A stretch of 64,000 nt of DNA from DTU089 sp964421815 (GTDB lineage: Bacteria; Bacillota; Clostridia; Oscillospirales; Acutalibacteraceae): the NCBI GenBank assembly GCA_964421815.1, contig CAYQYT010000006.1, positions 1-64,000 on the forward strand, written 5' to 3'. Both the position numbers and the translations under genes were made by a program. Under the pieces are notes generated by a model that was not told where the DNA came from, made no database searches, and saw nothing but the letters and a program-made list of their open reading frames with translations. Below, in pieces: positions 24,972 through 34,164 of the stretch (positions are counted from its first letter, which is position 1; each line of letters starts with the position of its first letter).

Positions 24972-26749
24972 TATTTACCTCCGTTAGGTTCTTTGTTCTG
25001 CTTTGATTTTTCAGCAGCCTCGCGTTCTTCTTTCTCCTGCTTTTCCGCCTCTCTGCCCGCTTTTTCGGCAGCCTTTTCAATTTCACGTTTGGCTTTACGT
25101 TCTTCACGGATTTCTTTCTTTGACGCTTGGGGGGTCGGTGGCATATCCGTCAGTTTCATGAAATCAATTTTTGCCATTCGTGTTTTGGGAAGAGAATCAA
25201 GAATTGTTATGGCACTCGGTCTTGAAAAACGTTCCAATTTACTGTCGCAGTATTCTTTGATGAGTTTGCATACCTCATCGGGATTATCCGTGGGCTGATA
25301 AAGAGAAACGAAGAGCTTAATAATGGGCTTTGAATTAACGTAACCCTGAACCGCACAAGCCTCGTTGATGTAATCAAGCTTTAAAACCTCTTGTTCAATG
25401 TCGTTTGGATAGACATTGTATCCGGAGATAATAATCATTCTTTTTTTTCTTCCGGTAAAGAAAACAAAGCCGTCCTCATCTTTATAACCTAAATCCCCTG
25501 TCATTATCCAGCGGTTACCCTTTCTGTCGGTATATACACCGCTGTCATCACCATCCAGATACCCTGCCATAACCGTTGAACCCGTCACAGCAATTTCACC
25601 TATGGTATTGGGAGGAAGTTTTTTATTTTTGTCATTCCAAATCTCAACAGTCATACCGTCAAGGGGCCTACCGATTGAATTTTCCTTATAAGCACCCTTA
25701 ATATTAGCGGTACAAACAGATGACACTTCCGTAAGACCGTAGCCACGATAAAGTCTGCCTTTGGCACGATATTTTTCAAGCTTTGAGTTAAAGGCATTGA
25801 GAAAGGTGTCGCTTATAATGTCGCCGCCCGCCCACAAAAGGCGGAGTTTTGCAAGATGGGGACCGTCAAAATTTGATGCCTCATACATCTTTTTAAACAT
25901 ATTCGGAACACCGACAATATAAGTTATGTTGTACTTCTTAATAAGTCGATTTGCTTTCTCGGCGGAAAAATTCATCATGGGAATACAGGTGAATCCGGCA
26001 CACATACTGAAATGCATAACTACACCCAAACCAAAAGCATGGAACAGCGGCAAAACCGCGAGAGAACATTCGGCACCCGGAGCGTGTGGTGAATCAAAAA
26101 AACTTAGTTTGTATGCAAGTTCGTTAAGATTTTTGGAAGTGAGCTGAATTGTCTTGCTCTTACCCGTTGTTCCACCGCCGTGTAGATACACTGCAACATC
26201 ATTGCCGTTGTTTTCCACTTTTGGAGCATGCCTGTTAAGGTGGCAAATCGTTTTATATGCTGCTGTATTTGAAGAGGGCACATCCTTGCCCTTGATCTTG
26301 GAATAGACCTTCAACGCGGGACGCATAACCGCGGACGCATAATCGGCGGGAGAACAGATTATAACAAGTTTATTTCGTTTCCTAAGCATACCCACATATT
26401 TTTCCATCAACACATCAAGAATAAATATGGCTTTTGAGTGTGTGGATTTAAGAATTTCTTCAAGTGCATCGGGTGGAGTCAGCGGGTGAACGATATTTGC
26501 AATTACACCGATACGATTTACGGCATAGAAAGCCGCAAAACTCTGTACGGTATTTGGGAGAAAAATCGTCACAACATCTCCCCTCTTGATATTTTTACTG
26601 TCAAGAAAACCCGCAATAGCCTCAACATCCCTCATAAACTTTTTGCGGCTTATGAGATTGCCGAAACTTTCGGACACATCATACACACCGAAGTCCCTTG
26701 TGCAATCTCTGAAAAACTCAAAACAGTTTCTATCTTCAGGTTTAATCAT
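24971..26749 (-). CDS. AMP-forming acyl-CoA synthetase-like protein
   Basis: An ANL-superfamily adenylating enzyme of 592 residues. The phosphate-binding loop is HGGGTTGKSKTIQLT, a variant of TSGTTGxPK. A5 is YRGYGLTEVSSVC and the A7/A8 hinge is MTGDLGYKDEDGFVFFTGRKKRMI. Near the C-terminus KTRMAKIDF matches the catalytic-Lys region. The last ~60 residues are an added Lys/Glu-rich helix (KREIEKAAEKAGREAEKQEK). The substrate is probably a fatty or other carboxylic acid, not determinable here. It is coupled to a membrane-anchored protein. A different enzyme group from the T-box-controlled synthetases. Confidence 0.85.
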   Translation of the reverse strand: MIKPEDRNCFEFFRDCTRDFGVYDVSESFGNLISRKKFMRDVEAIAGFLDSKNIKRGDVVTIFLPNTVQSFAAFYAVNRIGVIANIVHPLTPPDALEEILKSTHSKAIFILDVLMEKYVGMLRKRNKLVIICSPADYASAVMRPALKVYSKIKGKDVPSSNTAAYKTICHLNRHAPKVENNGNDVAVYLHGGGTTGKSKTIQLTSKNLNELAYKLSFFDSPHAPGAECSLAVLPLFHAFGLGVVMHFSMCAGFTCIPMMNFSAEKANRLIKKYNITYIVGVPNMFKKMYEASNFDGPHLAKLRLLWAGGDIISDTFLNAFNSKLEKYRAKGRLYRGYGLTEVSSVCTANIKGAYKENSIGRPLDGMTVEIWNDKNKKLPPNTIGEIAVTGSTVMAGYLDGDDSGVYTDRKGNRWIMTGDLGYKDEDGFVFFTGRKKRMIIISGYNVYPNDIEQEVLKLDYINEACAVQGYVNSKPIIKLFVSLYQPTDNPDEVCKLIKEYCDSKLERFSRPSAITILDSLPKTRMAKIDFMKLTDMPPTPQASKKEIREERKAKREIEKAAEKAGREAEKQEKEEREAAEKSKQNKEPNGGK

Positions 26750-26930
26750 AATACAATGATTCCTTTCGAAAGTTAATAACTTATATATTTTAATATTTTA
26801 CAGTAACATTGTCAAGTTTTAAACATTTCTAATCTATTTGTAACTTTCTAATGTATTTGTCAATATTCACCAAATTGTAAATATTTCACTTGTGAATACT
26901 CCCGATTTTTGTATATTATCTATAAAATTA

Positions 26931-26959
26931 TTTACTTTTTCGCGGTTATATGCTATATT
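26931..26959 (+). promoter_or_regulatory. Promoter of the pilin-like pseudogene
   Basis: TTTACT (26931-26936), 17 bp and TATATT (26954-26959), with TGC directly before the -10 as an extended element. GGGAGGG precedes the ATG. Confidence 0.6.
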
Positions 26960-27012
26960 AGTTACGTAAAAGTTTCGTTTTAGTTTCTTTTATATATTTT
27001 GGGAGGGATTGT

Positions 27013-27353
27013 ATGTTTAGCTTTTTCAAGAAGAAATCAGGTTTTACTCTTCTTAAACTTTTGATAGTTATTGTAATATTGGCCACAATAACCGTAATTG
27101 CCATTCCGATTTTCTCCCACCTTACTAACAAATCCGGCATTGAAAACCAAAACCATATCGGAAAGATTGTCAATTCTACCGTAGAATATGCAGATGCAGA
27201 AAACAAACCCGGAAGAAGTAATATTCAGAAATACTGTCCTCTGTTGTCCCCGGTAACGGAATAATTACAGTTAAAACAGAAAAAAATCCCAAAGGCATTG
27301 TTAAAATCGAAGTTGACTGCAACGGCGGAAAAGACGGAGACGTGCACAAATAG
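27013..27353 (+). pseudogene. Type IV pilin-like gene, frameshifted
   Basis: The N-terminus has the prepilin signature KKSGFTLLKLLIVIVILA. The position that is normally Glu+5 is Lys (GFTLLK), which is unusual because Glu5 supports methylation and assembly. The frame closes at 27264. The next frame from about 27240 continues as VVPGNGIITVKTEKNPKG and IVKIEVDCNGGKDGDVHK, stopping at 27353, so one frameshift near 27238 splits the gene. A prepilin peptidase gene is present at 7998. Confidence 0.7.
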
Positions 27354-27369
27354 AATTCGAAATTGAATT

Positions 27370-27412
27370 ATCGGGTATGATGCAAGTGCATCATACCCGA
27401 TATGCTTTTTGT
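27370..27412. terminator. Strong palindromic terminator
   Basis: ATCGGGTATGATGCA and its exact complement flank AG, followed by ATGCTTTTT on the plus strand. It may serve both the pilin remnant and the minus-strand aconitase X operon. Confidence 0.8.
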
Positions 27413-27441
27413 TACGATTAGATTGTTTTTAAATATATAAA

Positions 27442-27885
27442 TCAGTCGCAGATTTCTACTGTTCCGTCCTCATAAACTTTAATCTTGTCCCCTGTTTTAA
27501 CTGTGTTGAGGAATTCGTCCCCAAGGCAGTCAACTGTGGGCATGGGAGTATCGGTCCAAACGGAACCGAGGATTGCACCTGCGGCTGCAAGGGAGTCTAT
27601 ATGCTCGGAGAAAAGCATGCAAGCGGGACATCTTTCCATAACCTTTGCACAGTAGAGAACCATACCGCCGGTTGTTGAGCCGATTGTCTGAGGAAGGCAA
27701 AGGGCTGTTCCCACCATGGGTTTTTCAAAAATGTCCTTATTATTCTGGTCACCGCATTTTGCTTCCTTATCGCCGAACTGAAGCGCGTTCTGGAAAGATG
27801 CAAGTGTGTTGAAACCGCCGTGTGAAACGAGAGCCACTGCTTCTGCTGTGCCCGGTACTACGGGACGACCTTTAAATGTTTTCAT
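27442..27885 (-). CDS. Aconitase X small (swivel) subunit
   Basis: The DUF126-type swivel domain of aconitase X, 147 residues. Family blocks are KGRPVVPGTAEAVALVS, FNTLASF, LCLPQTIGSTTGGMVLY and the C-terminal GDKIKVYEDGTVEI. It forms the enzyme with the large subunit encoded directly upstream in the operon, one base apart, with AAAGGGGG as ribosome site. In bacteria characterised aconitase X enzymes dehydrate cis-3-hydroxy-L-proline; the archaeal ones act on mevalonate 5-phosphate. The former is more likely here but not proven. Confidence 0.88.
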   Translation of the reverse strand: MKTFKGRPVVPGTAEAVALVSHGGFNTLASFQNALQFGDKEAKCGDQNNKDIFEKPMVGTALCLPQTIGSTTGGMVLYCAKVMERCPACMLFSEHIDSLAAAGAILGSVWTDTPMPTVDCLGDEFLNTVKTGDKIKVYEDGTVEICD

Positions 27886-27886
27886 C

Positions 27887-29173
27887 TTATTTTGCCCCCT
27901 TTGTGATTATGTCAAGAATCTCCTCACTTGTATAGTAACGAGATGTTGTGTATGTACGGAGTTTGTTGGAGTTTGTTATAACTCTGCCCATTTTTGCAAC
28001 GGGATTGTTCATATACATAAGAGGACAAATGTAACTGAGTATTACACCGGTTGCGGCAAGTTTTGCAGCATACTCGGTTTTGTTAAACTCGTCGCAAACT
28101 GCGGGAGCGGCGGTGAATACCGTGGGAATTGTAACTTTCTTTTTGCCGCTCTTTTTAAGGCCTTCGCAAACATTGTCGGTCCACTCTTTAAGCTGCTGAA
28201 GTGAAAGATGGGGGCAACCGATAAAGCAAAGTTGGGGTGCCTTTGAGGGATCTTTCCACATAACAGGATAAGAAGCCTTAACTCTTTCAAGTTCCGCGTC
28301 ATCAATAACATAAACCTGTGCATTATCTGCAATGAGGCTTTCGCCCATTTCAACTGCTTCGGGAGTGAGTCCGTCAATGTGATAAAGACCTACTGCACCG
28401 TTGGAAGCGGTTGCGGCACCGAAATCTTTAAGGTATGCTTTTGCGGCATCGTCAAGTTCCGTGCCGATCCAATCCGTAAGACCCTTTACGTAAGGAACAT
28501 CTTCCATAACTTTCATACCGATTGCAGAGCCGAGAACCTGTGCTTCGGGTTTCTTTTTACATTTAACTTCAACAATCCATGTTGCTTTTCTTCCCTCGTC
28601 GGTAACAAGTCCGAAGTAAGGAACATAGCCAACAATGGAGCCGAAAAGCTCAATAATACCGGAGTTACGGTTGCAACGTGCGCCGAGAACGGAGTTTGCA
28701 TAAACAACGGCACTTGACTCCGCCCAGGAAAGAACATCGCCCTTTTGGGGGAGATTGCCCACCTGATCCATATAGCAAGTGCAGGTATATGCATCATCGC
28801 TTACAAGACCCAATTTTCTTAATTGGTCATCGTAACTGTCCTGCTTTGTGTACATAAACTTGTTAAAAACAAGATTTTTTACAAAGTTTGAGGGAACCTT
28901 GGGGTCAACGGGTTTGGGGTCAACAGAGAACTGTTGCTTGGATTTGATACCCGCCGCAATAAGTTGATCCATAAGGTCATAAACAGGAGTCATAACCTTG
29001 AGACCGAAACTTGTTACAAGGTGTCCTTTTTCGCTTGTAACGGGCACCATTTTGGTTGCGCCGAAAGCGTCTCCGTACATAACAAGGGTTTTCATAACCT
29101 TTGCCATTGTTTCTCCCTGCTCGCCGTTAAGTATGGCGGACTGTTCGGGAGTTAATTCCATTTTTACGTCCAT
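27887..29173 (-). CDS. Aconitase X catalytic subunit
   Basis: The DUF521-type large subunit of aconitase X, 428 residues. LTPEQSAILNGEQGE, VPVTSEKGHLVTSFG, AESSAVVYANSVLGARCNR and FIGCPHLSLQQLKEW are conserved family blocks. The separate small and large genes make this the two-subunit type. It may be a cis-3-hydroxyproline dehydratase feeding proline degradation. No proline racemase-like partner is adjacent, so the substrate remains open. The ATG at 29173 has AAAGG nine bases upstream; the ATG at 29182 overlaps that site. Confidence 0.88.
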   Translation of the reverse strand: MDVKMELTPEQSAILNGEQGETMAKVMKTLVMYGDAFGATKMVPVTSEKGHLVTSFGLKVMTPVYDLMDQLIAAGIKSKQQFSVDPKPVDPKVPSNFVKNLVFNKFMYTKQDSYDDQLRKLGLVSDDAYTCTCYMDQVGNLPQKGDVLSWAESSAVVYANSVLGARCNRNSGIIELFGSIVGYVPYFGLVTDEGRKATWIVEVKCKKKPEAQVLGSAIGMKVMEDVPYVKGLTDWIGTELDDAAKAYLKDFGAATASNGAVGLYHIDGLTPEAVEMGESLIADNAQVYVIDDAELERVKASYPVMWKDPSKAPQLCFIGCPHLSLQQLKEWTDNVCEGLKKSGKKKVTIPTVFTAAPAVCDEFNKTEYAAKLAATGVILSYICPLMYMNNPVAKMGRVITNSNKLRTYTTSRYYTSEEILDIITKGAK

Positions 29174-29232
29174 TAAATTCATCCTTTCATATTTTTCGGA
29201 TTAATACTTTTTAATTGTAACACAAAACCCAC

Positions 29233-29297
29233 TATTTGCAAATACTTTTTGTTAAAATAATAACTATTCCAACAAAAATGTGGCAAATAGCAGGTTT
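29233..29297 (-). promoter_or_regulatory. Inverted repeat around the aconitase X promoter region
   Basis: CTATTTGC...TTTTTGTT on the left is matched in inverted form by AACAAAAA...GGCAAATAG on the right, arms about 20 bp with one or two mismatches. On the minus strand the right arm supplies a TTGCCA -35 candidate with TTATTA 17 bp further on. It could be an operator, but no cognate regulator is evident. Confidence 0.4.
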
Positions 29298-29308
29298 CAT
29301 AACAGTTT

Positions 29309-29893
29309 TTAAACGTATTGATAATAAAGACCGTGTTTGTTACAGTACCAAATGAGTTTCCCGTGGGCGAATACGGGAATTCGCATTTGTAAATTCCATT
29401 CCGGATATGATTTTTTTATCATAATCGTATCGGTTGTGAGGAGGGCAAAAAAGGGAATATAGTGTTCTTTACTCATTTCGTGGTCGGAAGAAATGAAGTA
29501 TTCGTTTTCCACGGTTTCAACGGATAGTTTATGTTCATCATCGGCTTTTATGGGTTCAATCGGTTTTAGTCTTTTACCGCAACAGGACACATCCGTTTCC
29601 GTCAAAGAAGTAATAAGATTGTTGCAAACGGGGCATACATAAAATTTCAATTTATTCATATTACCCGATAAAACATTGTTTTCTTTTAATTCCCCCGAAA
29701 GCAGTTTTTCTAAATCCACTCCGAAAATTTTTGACAAATCGGTAAGCAGGGAAACATCAGGACACCCAAGTCCCCTCTCCCATTTTGATACTGTTTTATC
29801 GCTGATATTCATTTTATCCGCCAACTGTAACTGGGTCATATTCTGTTCTTTACGCAGTTTTAATATAAGACCGCCGATTTTTTCGTTATTCAT
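29309..29893 (-). CDS. XRE regulator fused to a desulfoferrodoxin-like domain
   Basis: A 194-residue fusion. Residues about 5-65 are a Cro/CI helix-turn-helix (LRKEQNMTQLQLADKMNISD; KTVSKWERGLGCPD). Residues about 84-110 have a desulforedoxin-like metal site, CPVC and a CC pair (FYVCPVCNNLI; DVSCCGKRLKPIEP). The rest resembles superoxide reductase: DHEMSKEHYIPFF and the ligand motif CNKHGLYYQY, with His and Cys positioned like the iron ligands. It may act as a redox- or iron-sensing repressor. GGAGTT ribosome site. No sod/sor neighbours were found. Confidence 0.8.
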   Translation of the reverse strand: MNNEKIGGLILKLRKEQNMTQLQLADKMNISDKTVSKWERGLGCPDVSLLTDLSKIFGVDLEKLLSGELKENNVLSGNMNKLKFYVCPVCNNLITSLTETDVSCCGKRLKPIEPIKADDEHKLSVETVENEYFISSDHEMSKEHYIPFFALLTTDTIMIKKSYPEWNLQMRIPVFAHGKLIWYCNKHGLYYQYV

Positions 29894-29985
29894 AATGTCT
29901 AACTCCTTTCTTCTTGGGTATGATTATAATGCACCGAAATTTCAAATACAATAAACTCTCCGTAGAGTTAGGGAAAAAACAATAA

Positions 29986-30022
29986 TCCGCCGTCACAGTC
30001 GAGGAATCGTGACGGCGGAAAA
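29986..30022. terminator. Terminator of the DUF5696 gene
   Basis: CCGCCGTCAC pairs with GTGACGGCGG around a 12-nt loop. On the minus strand it is followed by ATTATTGTTTTTT. Confidence 0.8.
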
Positions 30023-30024
30023 TT

Positions 30025-32112
30025 TTAAATAATAACAAAATCTTTTGCGGAAACAAGTACTCCGTTAACTTCTACAACTGATGGGTTATAATTCACATAC
30101 ACAACCTTATTATAATCGTAGGTTATTTTATAAACTCCCGAAACAACAAGTTCGTGGGATGTGATTTTCATATCCATTAAAGGTAACATTCTTTTTGCGG
30201 ATGAATAAAACTTTGCAGTTTGGGTTGCATAAACGCCGTAGTCAAGGACATCGCACTTATCATAAGTGAATATGAAGGATGGCGAAGCCCCGTATTCAAC
30301 TGCCTTTAAAACCGCGTCCGTACTGTCTTCAAAAAGGTTTACGGGTTCGGAACCGTAACAAACGCTGCCGTGAAGAACCATTTGCAAAAGCGGAACCGTT
30401 GTAACACCCTCATACTCCTCCATAGCGGCAGTTTGAGGAACCGAAAAAACCGCGTCCGCCTGATTCATAAGATAAACCGCAGGACTTGACAGCATAAGCC
30501 CGCCGCTGACACTCAAAGACCGGACTTTATCTTTTAAATTGTCCAATGCCGTTTGTCTGTTAATTCCCCCGGAAATATCCGTATAAAGTAGATACGATAA
30601 ATCGTTTATACAAACATTGCCCTCTTCAATTTCAGATACAAATTTATAACTCTTTGAAATATTTGAATATGCGTAATTATATGAGCCAATCCTCGACCTT
30701 ATTTTTTCTTTGGCAAGGTAGGTTCTGTAATCACTGTACAAGCAAAACTCATTTTTACCATTCTTATTTGGTGTAACCGCAAAGTTCACATCGTACCAAA
30801 CAGAACTGTTTTTACTCGTTGACAAATCGCATAGGTTGTTATATTCTTTCTCCCCGCCGAGAACGCTGCTGACATCATCGCAACCCTTGGCACCGCTGTT
30901 TAATCCGTCATTCCCCGCCCCTGCAAATCTCAGGGCAATGCTTCTGACACCGCGGGATTTTAAAAGTGCAATCATCTCCGCACCGTTTTCAAAGGTTGTA
31001 TATAGGCTGTTCTTCTTTCCCGTCTCACTGCCGATGGCGGTAATGAAAAAGGGATAATCAACAAATTTGTCACTCATTTTTGAGGGTAAATAGCCCTTTT
31101 CGGTAAGTCTGTCGCGGACAATGGCGGATACGGTATTATAATTCCGCTCCCCTTTGGTCGATAAATAGAATATCTGGGAAATTTTGCCCTCATAGGACTC
31201 GCCTTTTAAGAGTTTTCCGTCAACCTTTCCGTAGGGTGTAACAACAAAGGTATTGTATAAATTTCCTCCGATATTTTTATTATGTTTTACATATATTGAA
31301 GAAATTGCGTCTCCGTCATCTATTACGGATGTGAGCATCACCCCGTTTTTTGTGAGAGCGAAGCAAGGCAGGGTGGCTCCCTGTGAATATTCGGAAAATG
31401 TAACATCACTTCCGTAAACATCCAGAGTTCCGGAGAAAGGTTCTTCGGCAACAGTGGTCAAATCTATCTGTGCGCCGCATCCGTCGGGTACTGTGTAAAA
31501 ACATTCGTCTGTGGGCTCACTTACAGAAAAAAGACCGGGCAATAAAGTGATTTTTTCAACACAGTAACCCTCTTTCAAGGTAAAACTTTCAGTGTCCGCT
31601 TCAACCTTTAATCCTCCGTTGCTTTCATAAAACTTAATTGGGATTATTTCAGCCACGCTACCGAGATGATCCTCTATAAAAGAAAATGTTATTGTGACCG
31701 AATTTTCATCTTCGCTTTCAATTTTGAATGCTTTATGATAAGCGCTGTTAATGGTACTGTTTTTTGTATATGAATTACCTAATTTATCTCTCAACACTAT
31801 TGATAAAATGCAGGACAACTTGTTTTGAGCCGCATCCTCGGAATGTGAATTAAAAACCGTTTTACCGCCGTTATCGGTAATGGCTACCGCTCCGTTATTT
31901 GGGTTAACATAGAGAATACCCGAGTCCGTTTTAACATAAGCCTTGTAATCCGCTCCGAAATCGCAACCCGTATATTCCCCTTGGGCAAAATCCACATACC
32001 TTGTATTTTGGGCAAATAAACGGGGCAAAAAAACACCGCAACAGATACCTAAAATCACAACAACACAAACAAGTGGTATAAATATTTTCTTTTTAACTTT
32101 AATTTTGCTCAT
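30025..32112 (-). CDS. DUF5696-type membrane-anchored protein
   Basis: A 695-residue protein with one N-terminal transmembrane helix (about 9-32) and a large extracellular part. FAQGEYTGCDFGADYKAYV and GILYVNPNNGAVAITD open a beta-rich domain. The C-terminal half looks like a TIM-barrel-type region (RSIALRFAGAGNDGLNSGAK; MLHGSVCYGSEPVNLF pattern near the end). This fits the DUF5696 family known to me from Firmicutes surface proteins of unknown function. The ATG at 32112 gives a sensible anchor; an upstream ATG at 32199 would add 29 odd residues. Monocistronic. Confidence 0.65.
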   Translation of the reverse strand: MSKIKVKKKIFIPLVCVVVILGICCGVFLPRLFAQNTRYVDFAQGEYTGCDFGADYKAYVKTDSGILYVNPNNGAVAITDNGGKTVFNSHSEDAAQNKLSCILSIVLRDKLGNSYTKNSTINSAYHKAFKIESEDENSVTITFSFIEDHLGSVAEIIPIKFYESNGGLKVEADTESFTLKEGYCVEKITLLPGLFSVSEPTDECFYTVPDGCGAQIDLTTVAEEPFSGTLDVYGSDVTFSEYSQGATLPCFALTKNGVMLTSVIDDGDAISSIYVKHNKNIGGNLYNTFVVTPYGKVDGKLLKGESYEGKISQIFYLSTKGERNYNTVSAIVRDRLTEKGYLPSKMSDKFVDYPFFITAIGSETGKKNSLYTTFENGAEMIALLKSRGVRSIALRFAGAGNDGLNSGAKGCDDVSSVLGGEKEYNNLCDLSTSKNSSVWYDVNFAVTPNKNGKNEFCLYSDYRTYLAKEKIRSRIGSYNYAYSNISKSYKFVSEIEEGNVCINDLSYLLYTDISGGINRQTALDNLKDKVRSLSVSGGLMLSSPAVYLMNQADAVFSVPQTAAMEEYEGVTTVPLLQMVLHGSVCYGSEPVNLFEDSTDAVLKAVEYGASPSFIFTYDKCDVLDYGVYATQTAKFYSSAKRMLPLMDMKITSHELVVSGVYKITYDYNKVVYVNYNPSVVEVNGVLVSAKDFVII

Positions 32113-32267
32113 ACATAAGCACCGTTTCCGTAAATAATTCCTCAATATAATAACACAATTACATTTTTTATGCAACCGAAAACAAGCACGGTTAAGCAAA
32201 ATAATGTAAATTAAATCTTAAATAAATGTAAATTAACTGATATATACAAATAAATATGAAAATATAC

Positions 32268-32296
32268 TTGTAAATTTTTTGATTTTGGTATAGAAT
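32268..32296 (+). promoter_or_regulatory. Promoter of the parvulin foldase gene
   Basis: TTGTAA (32268-32273), 17 bp and TAGAAT (32291-32296). Confidence 0.6.
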
Positions 32297-32358
32297 AGAT
32301 TTGATATTTTGCAACAGTTTTTGTTGCATTATAAAAGAAAGCAAAGGATGAAGAAACA

Positions 32359-34122
32359 ATGGCAAACAATGAAATCAAAACCAATGCCGAAATCTACCGA
32401 GAGCAACGCAAAGAGCGTCTTGCAAAAGCGGCAAAGAAAAACAAAAACGGCAAAGGCGACAAAATCATAAGAATACTTATAAAAACCATTTGCATTATAC
32501 TTGTTGCAGGTGTTGTGCTTTACGGTGTGGGCAACATACTTACAAAGGTTTTCTGCCTTCCTCAAAAGCTTCTTACAGTAGCTACATACGGGGACGAGAA
32601 AGTCAGCGTTGCAGAGTACAACTACTATTACATGAATCTTTACAACCAAATAGCAACTACAACCCAACAGATTGACTCTTACTACGGTTCGGGATATGGT
32701 GCTTATTACACGGGCTTTGATATAACCGAGGATCCTGCCGAACAGGACTATGTCGGTGAAGATGCTCCCGAAGGAGTTGAAACATGGTCCGATTATTTCA
32801 GACTTATGGCTCCCGAAAAGGCTATTATTCAAAGAAAAGTTTATGCCCTTGCTATGAGCGAGGAAGCTAAAAAAGCCGGATTTGAAATCACTGAAGAAAT
32901 GCAGAAGGAGATTGATGAGCAACTGAACAGCACAATGGAGCAACTCCAAAAATCTGCAGAAGAAAATGATTTTTCTCTCAACAACTATATTTCAAAATCT
33001 TGTGGTGAAGGCCTTACAGAAAAGAGTTACAAAGAACTTATCAGCAGAGATTTAGTTGTTGAAAAGTATCTTACTTGGTACGAGGAAAATATTGCAGAAA
33101 CAACTTCTGACGAAGATGTCAAAGCATACTATGAGAAAAACAGAGCTGATTTTGATTTAGCTGATGCAAGAATCTTTACTTTCTCCTATTCCAAAGCAGA
33201 AGAGGATTCTGAAAGTAAGGAAACCGCATACACAGAAGCGGAGGCTAAAAAGCTTGCAGAAGAATTCAAAAACAAAGTTACAGACGAGAGTTCTTTCATT
33301 GAACTTGCAAAAGAATATGCCCTCGATTCTCAGAAAGAGTCCTACGAAAAGGATAGTGCAACACTTGCAGAAAATCTCAGCAAATCAAATATTGAAGGTT
33401 CCGCTAAAAATGTTGCAAAATGGCTCTTTGACAGTGCACGTAAAACCGGCGATGTTACTGTAATCAATGAAAAGGAAGCAGAAGCATACTATATTGTATA
33501 TGTTGTAGCTCCTGCCGCTCCCGACAAACAGACCGCAGGTGCTGATGTTAGACACATTCTCATTGAAGCAGCAACTACCGAAGAAGATACAGAAGGAAAT
33601 GAAGTTGACCTTTCCAAAGAAGAAATCGAAAAGAACTTTGCCAAAGCTAAAAAAGAAGCAGAAGCAATTCTGAAAGAGTGGAAAGCCGGCGACGCAACGG
33701 AAGAAAGTTTTACTGCTCTCGCAAAAGAAAAAAGTGAAGATCCCGGGGTTACCGAAAACAGCGGTCTTTACGAAGATATCACATCAACGAGCAGTTATGT
33801 TCCCGAATTCCTTGACTGGGCATTGGCATCACACAAAAAAGGTGATACTGACATAATCAAAACCGATTACGGCTATCACATCATGTACTTTGTTGGTGCG
33901 GACGAAACTGAAAAGTGGGAAAGTGATGTTCGTGATGCGATCTCCACAGAAAAATTCACCGACTTCTCAACAGAACTTTATGAAGATGTTTCCGAAAACA
34001 TCAAAAAGAGTGAATCAATAATAAATTATTTTGTTAAACCCAATGAAAAAATGATTGATAGGTTCACATCGTATTATGCATCTTCCGCTTCATCTTCATC
34101 CTCATCATCAATAAATTTCTAA
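32359..34122 (+). CDS. Membrane-anchored parvulin-type peptidyl-prolyl isomerase (PrsA/SurA-like)
   Basis: An extracytoplasmic foldase of 587 residues. It has a basic cytosolic N-terminus, one membrane helix (about 36-58) and no lipobox, unlike PrsA lipoproteins. A helical SurA-N-like region (about 110-260) with the chain KAIIQRKVYALAMSEEAKKA is followed by a parvulin domain (about 390-520) with VRHILIEA, SGLYEDI and DYGYHIMYF. The C-terminus ends in a Ser-rich stretch. It likely assists folding of exported proteins. AAAGGATG ribosome site; single-gene unit. Confidence 0.88.
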   Translation: MANNEIKTNAEIYREQRKERLAKAAKKNKNGKGDKIIRILIKTICIILVAGVVLYGVGNILTKVFCLPQKLLTVATYGDEKVSVAEYNYYYMNLYNQIATTTQQIDSYYGSGYGAYYTGFDITEDPAEQDYVGEDAPEGVETWSDYFRLMAPEKAIIQRKVYALAMSEEAKKAGFEITEEMQKEIDEQLNSTMEQLQKSAEENDFSLNNYISKSCGEGLTEKSYKELISRDLVVEKYLTWYEENIAETTSDEDVKAYYEKNRADFDLADARIFTFSYSKAEEDSESKETAYTEAEAKKLAEEFKNKVTDESSFIELAKEYALDSQKESYEKDSATLAENLSKSNIEGSAKNVAKWLFDSARKTGDVTVINEKEAEAYYIVYVVAPAAPDKQTAGADVRHILIEAATTEEDTEGNEVDLSKEEIEKNFAKAKKEAEAILKEWKAGDATEESFTALAKEKSEDPGVTENSGLYEDITSTSSYVPEFLDWALASHKKGDTDIIKTDYGYHIMYFVGADETEKWESDVRDAISTEKFTDFSTELYEDVSENIKKSESIINYFVKPNEKMIDRFTSYYASSASSSSSSSINF

Positions 34123-34125
34123 CAA

Positions 34126-34164
34126 AAAAAGTGTCTTAGGTTTCAAAACCTGAGACACTTTTTA
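34126..34164. terminator. Bidirectional terminator between foldase and dipeptidase genes
   Basis: AAAGTGTCT-AGGTTT pairs with AACCT-AGACACTTTTT around CAA. It overlaps the 3' end of the minus-strand dipeptidase gene. Confidence 0.8.
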
